Position numbers and translations under genes: made by a program | Shown here: piece by piece, positions 60,326 through 64,000 of the stretch | Layout: the number at the start of each line of letters is the position of its first letter | Numbering within the stretch: the first letter of the stretch is position 1 | The notes under the pieces: generated by a model | What the model saw: only the letters and a program-made list of their open reading frames with translations | Databases searched by the model: none | Told to the model about the DNA's origin: nothing | Assembly: GCA_934778215.1 (NCBI GenBank) | Contig: CAKVOE010000002.1 | Span: 310,001-374,000 of the forward strand | Origin: an uncultured Clostridia bacterium | Lineage (GTDB): Bacteria > Bacillota > Clostridia > Christensenellales > UBA1242 | DNA length: 64,000 nt | Direction of reading: 5' to 3'

Positions 60326-60859
60326 ATGAATTATCTTCAAGATTTGGCTTGTACTATTGGTTGGACATTGGTAAATGACGATGAGGGGTTTTCGGTATAT
60401 GAGTTTAAGCAGTCTTTAAACAAGTATGAGAGTGTTTCGCATATTGTAAAGATTTATGACAAACCAACCGAAGTAGAACTTTTTGACATCTTACAATCAT
60501 TAAAAAAGGTTTTACCACGAAAACTCAACAAAAAAATAGACAAGATTTTAAAAAATGTAAAAATTGAAGACTTGGCGAACGTCGTAGATGTCGTGAGTTT
60601 TGCCGTGGAAGAATATGTGGCAAAAACCGATTTTTCTAAACTAAAAGAGTATGGGGAGTTGGTTGGCGTAAACATAGAAGATTTGGGTTATAAGTTTAAA
60701 TATAAGTTATCCAAAAAAGAAAAGGCAGAAATAATTGCAAAAATAGAGAACAATGTTCCAATAGAAATTGCACCAGAACTTGGAAGAATAAAAAAGATAG
60801 ACTACAAAATTGCTTATATGAAAAATAGAAGAAATAAAGCGATACAAGACGAGAATTAA
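60326..60859 (+). CDS. hypothetical protein, 177 residues
   Basis: Unrecognised, soluble, rich in Lys, Glu and Val, and probably helical after residue 50 (VELFDILQSLKKVLPRKLNK). No catalytic motif identified. Last of the four-gene operon; the stop codon lies within the loop of its terminator. Confidence 0.68.
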   Translation: MNYLQDLACTIGWTLVNDDEGFSVYEFKQSLNKYESVSHIVKIYDKPTEVELFDILQSLKKVLPRKLNKKIDKILKNVKIEDLANVVDVVSFAVEEYVAKTDFSKLKEYGELVGVNIEDLGYKFKYKLSKKEKAEIIAKIENNVPIEIAPELGRIKKIDYKIAYMKNRRNKAIQDEN

Positions 60860-60873
60860 TTTCTCGTCTTTTT
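60846..60873 (+). terminator. terminator of the HicB-like operon
   Basis: AAGACGAGAA (60846-60855) pairs with TTCTCGTCTT (60861-60870), followed by TTT. The stop codon of the last gene is inside the loop. Confidence 0.9.
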
Positions 60874-60901
60874 CTTTGCTTTTTGTGGTTTTAACAAAAA
60901 A

Positions 60902-60929
60902 AAACAATGCAACATATTTTGCATTGTTT
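60902..60929. terminator. terminator of serS, bidirectional
   Basis: AAACAATGCAA (60902-60912) pairs with TTGCATTGTTT (60919-60929). On the minus strand it is followed by nine T in a row; on the plus strand by TAATTTTTTT. Confidence 0.88.
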
Positions 60930-60994
60930 AATTTTTTTATAAGTATATTGATTACTACCTAGTTTTTTAAATTAATTATAAGTTACGCCAAAAT

Positions 60995-62281
60995 TTATTT
61001 AATAGGTAAAATAACTTCCTTGCCACCCATATATGGACGCAAAACCTTTGGTATTTTTATAGAACCGTCTGCACATACATTGTTTTCTAATAGTGCTATT
61101 AGGCCTCTTGGAGAAGCCACAACGGTATTGTTTAGGGTATGGGCAAGTACAGTGCCTTTATCTGTTTTAAATTTTATGCCAAGGCGTCTTGCTTGGGCAT
61201 CGCCAAGATTAGAGCAAGATGCAACCTCAAAGTATTTCTTTTGGCGAGGGCTCCACGCTTCTATGTCGCAAGACTTAACTTTTAGGTCGGCTAAGTCACC
61301 CGAACAGCATTCTAGTTGGCGAACGGGAATATCTAAGTTTCTAAAAATGTCTACGGTAAATCTCCACATTTTTTCGTACCATTCTTTGCTTTCTTCGGGT
61401 TTGCATACTACAATCATTTCTTGTTTTTCAAATTGATGAACTCTGTATATACCACGCTCTTCTAGTCCGTGAGCGCCACCTTCTTTTCTAAAACATGGGG
61501 AATAGGAGGTAAGAGTAATTGGCAATTGACTTTCGTTAATTATTTGGTCTTTAAATCTGCCAATCATAGAGTGTTCGCTAGTACCAATTAAATATAGGTC
61601 TTCGCCTTCAATTTTGTACATCATAGCGTCCATTTCAGCAAAACTCATAACGCCCGTTACAACATCGCTTCTTATCATAAAAGGAGGAATGCAGTAAGTA
61701 AAGCCTTTGTCTATCATATAATCTCTACCATAAGCAATCATTGCTTCATGAAGTCTTGCAGCATCGCCCATAAGGTAGTAAAAGCCAGCACCACTGGTTC
61801 TTCCGGCACTTTCCTTGTCGAGTCCGCCAATCTTTTCTAAAATATCGGCGTTGTAAGGAACCTCAAAGTCAGGAACTATAGGTTCGCCAAATCTCTCAAC
61901 TTCTACATTTTCAGAATCGTCTTTGCCTATTGGAACGCTTGGGTCAAGAATGTTTGGTATAATCATCATACGCTTTTTTACTTCGGCATCAATTTCGGCT
62001 TGTTCATTTTCTAATGATGCAAGGCGGTCGGCGTCAGCTTTAACTTGTTGCTTAACCTTTTCGGCTTCGTCAAAATTCTTTTCTTTCATAAGTTTGCCAA
62101 CTTCGGCACTAAGCTTGTTTCTTTCGGCTCTTAGGTTATCTCCTTCCGTTTTTAATGCACGATTTTTTTTGTCTAACTCTATAACCTCATCTACAAGCGG
62201 TAACTTTTCGTCTTGAAATTTCTTTTTTATATTTTCTTTAACAAGGTCGGGATTTTCTCTTATTAACGCAATATCTATCAT
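60995..62281 (-). CDS. serS: seryl-tRNA synthetase
   Basis: A 428-residue class II synthetase. The N-terminal long coiled-coil arm (about 27-100) grips the tRNA-Ser long variable arm. Motif 2 is SPCFRKEGGAHGLEERGIYR and motif 3 lies in TLNNTVVASPRGLIALLENN. Full length. AGGAG precedes the ATG and a perfect TTGACA-17-TATACT promoter lies 30 bases further up. There is no room for a T-box leader, which is frequent on serS in Bacillota, so that control is absent here. Confidence 0.96.
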   Translation of the reverse strand: MIDIALIRENPDLVKENIKKKFQDEKLPLVDEVIELDKKNRALKTEGDNLRAERNKLSAEVGKLMKEKNFDEAEKVKQQVKADADRLASLENEQAEIDAEVKKRMMIIPNILDPSVPIGKDDSENVEVERFGEPIVPDFEVPYNADILEKIGGLDKESAGRTSGAGFYYLMGDAARLHEAMIAYGRDYMIDKGFTYCIPPFMIRSDVVTGVMSFAEMDAMMYKIEGEDLYLIGTSEHSMIGRFKDQIINESQLPITLTSYSPCFRKEGGAHGLEERGIYRVHQFEKQEMIVVCKPEESKEWYEKMWRFTVDIFRNLDIPVRQLECCSGDLADLKVKSCDIEAWSPRQKKYFEVASCSNLGDAQARRLGIKFKTDKGTVLAHTLNNTVVASPRGLIALLENNVCADGSIKIPKVLRPYMGGKEVILPIK

Positions 62282-62310
62282 AAGTATTCTCCTAAAATAA
62301 TAATGCTAAT

Positions 62311-62339
62311 AGTATATTACTTTTTTGGGGCTTTGTCAA
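62311..62339 (-). promoter_or_regulatory. promoter of serS
   Basis: On the minus strand TTGACA (62339-62334), 17 bases, TATACT (62316-62311). Confidence 0.85.
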
Positions 62340-62761
62340 CTTGACAAAAATAATTACATCAAAAAAGATTTGTGCAGGCTTTAAAACAAACGACAATCCA
62401 TCTTTTATAATTAATTTTAAGAAAATATCACACAAGTAAGGCAAAAAAGAGGATTTTGCTTTTTAATATATTTTTTTGCAACGAAGTTTTTTTTGCAATA
62501 TTTCTATAAGAATAAACCCTTACATATAAATATCAACAAATCTTATGTAATCATCTCATTGTAGAGAATAAAATGAAGATTAAACAGTTAAAACAAAATT
62601 ATTTTGAAGATTTAAAGATTTGCTTGTTAAATTATATTTTTTATGTTTTACCAGAGCGGGTTTTGGGTTTATAGGGTTTAATTGTGGTTATTTTATAAAA
62701 GTTTCGCACTTATTTTGCGAGCGTGTAAATATATATTATTAGGCGTTATTTAGCAAATCTC
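62340..62761. other. A+T-rich intergenic region between serS and dnaB
   Basis: About 420 bases between divergent promoters. No open frame with a ribosome binding site, no tRNA and no clear DnaA-box cluster is seen. I find only short palindromes such as two TTGCAA copies near 62475-62495. Confidence 0.5.
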
Positions 62762-62790
62762 TTGACTAAAAAGGTGCGGTTTGGTATAAT
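62762..62790 (+). promoter_or_regulatory. extended promoter of dnaB
   Basis: TTGACT (62762-62767), 17 bases, TGG-TATAAT with the hexamer at 62785-62790, 30 bases before the dnaB ATG. Confidence 0.88.
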
Positions 62791-62820
62791 TACACACGAT
62801 ATTATCCTCGGGGGAGTGTC

Positions 62821-64000
62821 ATGCAAAATAAAACACAAGATAACAAAAAAGCAATGCAAAAGATTGCGTCCATAATGCCAAACAATGTAGAGGCAGAGAT
62901 TAGTGTTTTGGGCTGTGCCCTAATTTCTGAAGATGCATGCATTGGTATAATAGGGAAACTAAAAGTAAGCGACTTTTACTCAGAAGTAAACCGCAAAATA
63001 TTTGAAGCCATGGAAGCCTTATATAGCAGAAATGTTATAGTTGATTACATTACGTTAACGGACGAATTAGACAAAAGCAACAGCCTAAATGCCGTTGGTG
63101 GGGCTGAGTTTATTATGAGTCTAACAAACGCCGTTCCTAGTGCCGTTCGTTGGTCGCAATACGCCGAAATTGTTAAAAGATGCTCAATAAACAGAAGTTT
63201 GATAAATTCTTGCGAAAATATTGAGCGAAAAGCGTATAATGGCGATGAAGACTCGCTAGAAACCGCCGAAAAAGCAATTTTTGACCTAGCAGAAAACGGG
63301 CAGAACTCAGAACTAGAAAAAATTGACCCCTACCTAGATAGCGTAATTGCTAAGTTTGAAGAAATAAACAAAACGGGCGGAGAAACTCAGGGTATTCCAT
63401 CGGGTTTTTATGCAATAGACGAAATTACTCGTGGTTGGCAAGATAGCGATTTAATAGTAATTGCCGCTCGTCCTGCGGTTGGTAAAACAGCACTTTCTAT
63501 GAACTTTATTGTAAACGCAGCGTTAAAAAAGAAAAAATGTGCAGTATTTTCACTTGAAATGAGCAAGGCGCAGTTGGTTCAAAGAATGATTTGCTCGGTA
63601 GCGGGTGTAGATATGGGCAAGGCATTAAGTGGAAAACTTGAAAGTGCCGATTGGTCAAAACTTTTTGAGGCAATGAACACTCTAAAAGCGTGCGACATTT
63701 ATATTGATGACAGTACTGCAAATACTGCATCTACCATAAAAAGCAAGTGCCGTAAACTTAAAAGAGAGCGTGGACTAGATTTAATAATGATAGACTACTT
63801 GCAGTTAATGTATAGCGACAAAAAGACGGACAGCCGTCAGCAAGAAGTTTCGGATATATCAAGACAAATGAAAATTTTGGCAAAGGATATAAATGTGCCA
63901 GTATTACTACTTAGCCAACTTTCTCGTGCGGTAGAAAACCGTCAAAGCAAAAAACCAGTGCTATCCGACCTTCGTGAAACGGGTGCTATTGAGCAAGATG
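62821..64000 (+). CDS. dnaB: replicative DNA helicase DnaB (5' part)
   Basis: 393 codons are visible before the window ends; the gene continues. The N-terminal domain starts MPNNVEAEISVLGCALIS-like at about residue 19. The helicase domain has the Walker A motif AARPAVGKTALSMNF near residue 220, the Walker B-like LIMIDYLQLM and VLLLSQLSRAVENR. It is the hexameric replication-fork helicase. The ATG follows GGGGGAG by about 5 bases. rplI is not upstream: the gene has its own promoter, divergent from serS. Confidence 0.95.
   Translation, partial: MQNKTQDNKKAMQKIASIMPNNVEAEISVLGCALISEDACIGIIGKLKVSDFYSEVNRKIFEAMEALYSRNVIVDYITLTDELDKSNSLNAVGGAEFIMSLTNAVPSAVRWSQYAEIVKRCSINRSLINSCENIERKAYNGDEDSLETAEKAIFDLAENGQNSELEKIDPYLDSVIAKFEEINKTGGETQGIPSGFYAIDEITRGWQDSDLIVIAARPAVGKTALSMNFIVNAALKKKKCAVFSLEMSKAQLVQRMICSVAGVDMGKALSGKLESADWSKLFEAMNTLKACDIYIDDSTANTASTIKSKCRKLKRERGLDLIMIDYLQLMYSDKKTDSRQQEVSDISRQMKILAKDINVPVLLLSQLSRAVENRQSKKPVLSDLRETGAIEQD

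Noticed and set aside
62282..62340. T-box leader for serS
   Set aside because: The promoter is only about 30 bases from the start codon, so there is no room for a T-box.

Overview
The window looks like chromosomal DNA of a low-GC, anaerobic, Gram-positive-type bacterium, most likely an uncultured member of the Clostridia (Bacillota). The reasons are: A+T-rich sequence with strong AGGAGG-type ribosome binding sites and near-consensus sigma-70/A promoters; a large SRP RNA with an Alu-like domain; an S10-spc-alpha ribosomal superoperon in Firmicute order that also contains secY, adk, map, infA and rpmJ; zinc-type S14, S4 and adenylate kinase; and a trimeric [FeFe] hydrogenase. The placement is inferred from these features; no 16S rRNA is present.

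Layout. 1-5.9 kb: small membrane and hypothetical proteins, a stand-alone ferredoxin-thioredoxin-reductase-like Fe-S protein, a YgjV-like membrane protein and a phosphomannomutase/phosphoglucomutase. 5.9-9.4 kb: one very large protein that aligns by eye with DUF4011-type superfamily I helicases but has lost every ATPase motif. 9.8-13.9 kb: the hydrogenase operon hndA-hndC-hndD. 14-19.3 kb: a membrane protein, a DUF11-repeat protein, an old-yellow-enzyme/2-enoate-reductase-like flavoprotein, a SHOCT-domain membrane protein and a 47-residue zinc ribbon. 19.5-24.1 kb: the str operon (rpsL-rpsG-fusA-tuf). 24.3-26.6 kb: a minus-strand operon of a CBS-pair protein, an rRNA methyltransferase-like protein and an RluA-type pseudouridine synthase. 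26.8-27.1 kb: SRP RNA. 27.4-32.4 kb: a 1669-residue surface protein built of about 20 MBG-like repeats, followed by the remains of a second copy interrupted by a CYTH-domain gene.

34.8-39.9 kb is an accessory island, more A+T-rich and with AGA/ATA/TTA-rich codons. It holds an HD phosphohydrolase-like gene, a dead tyrosine recombinase, and a tight operon of thymidylate-kinase-like, MazG-like, two-domain nucleoside deoxyribosyltransferase-like and uracil-DNA-glycosylase-like genes. The recombinase and operon lie between two 209-bp direct repeats (207/209 identical). The right-hand repeat ends about 35 bp from a tRNA-Gly(CCC) gene. The grouping of nucleotide-handling enzymes is the best candidate here for an undescribed system (nucleotide-pool or modified-base defence or salvage), but that role is inferred.

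40.3-42.2 kb holds two hypothetical genes around greA. 42.4-58.3 kb is the S10-spc-alpha superoperon, with 31 genes from rpsJ to rplQ. Several of its proteins carry long Lys/Thr/Ala-rich additions: an N-terminal 92 residues on L30 and C-terminal tails on L24 and L29. L17 is enlarged internally and altered at its N-terminus. 58.4-64 kb: folD, an operon of a HicB-like protein with three unrecognised proteins, serS (minus strand), and the 5' part of dnaB running off the end. Most transcription units have a visible promoter and a hairpin terminator, so the operon limits given are well supported.
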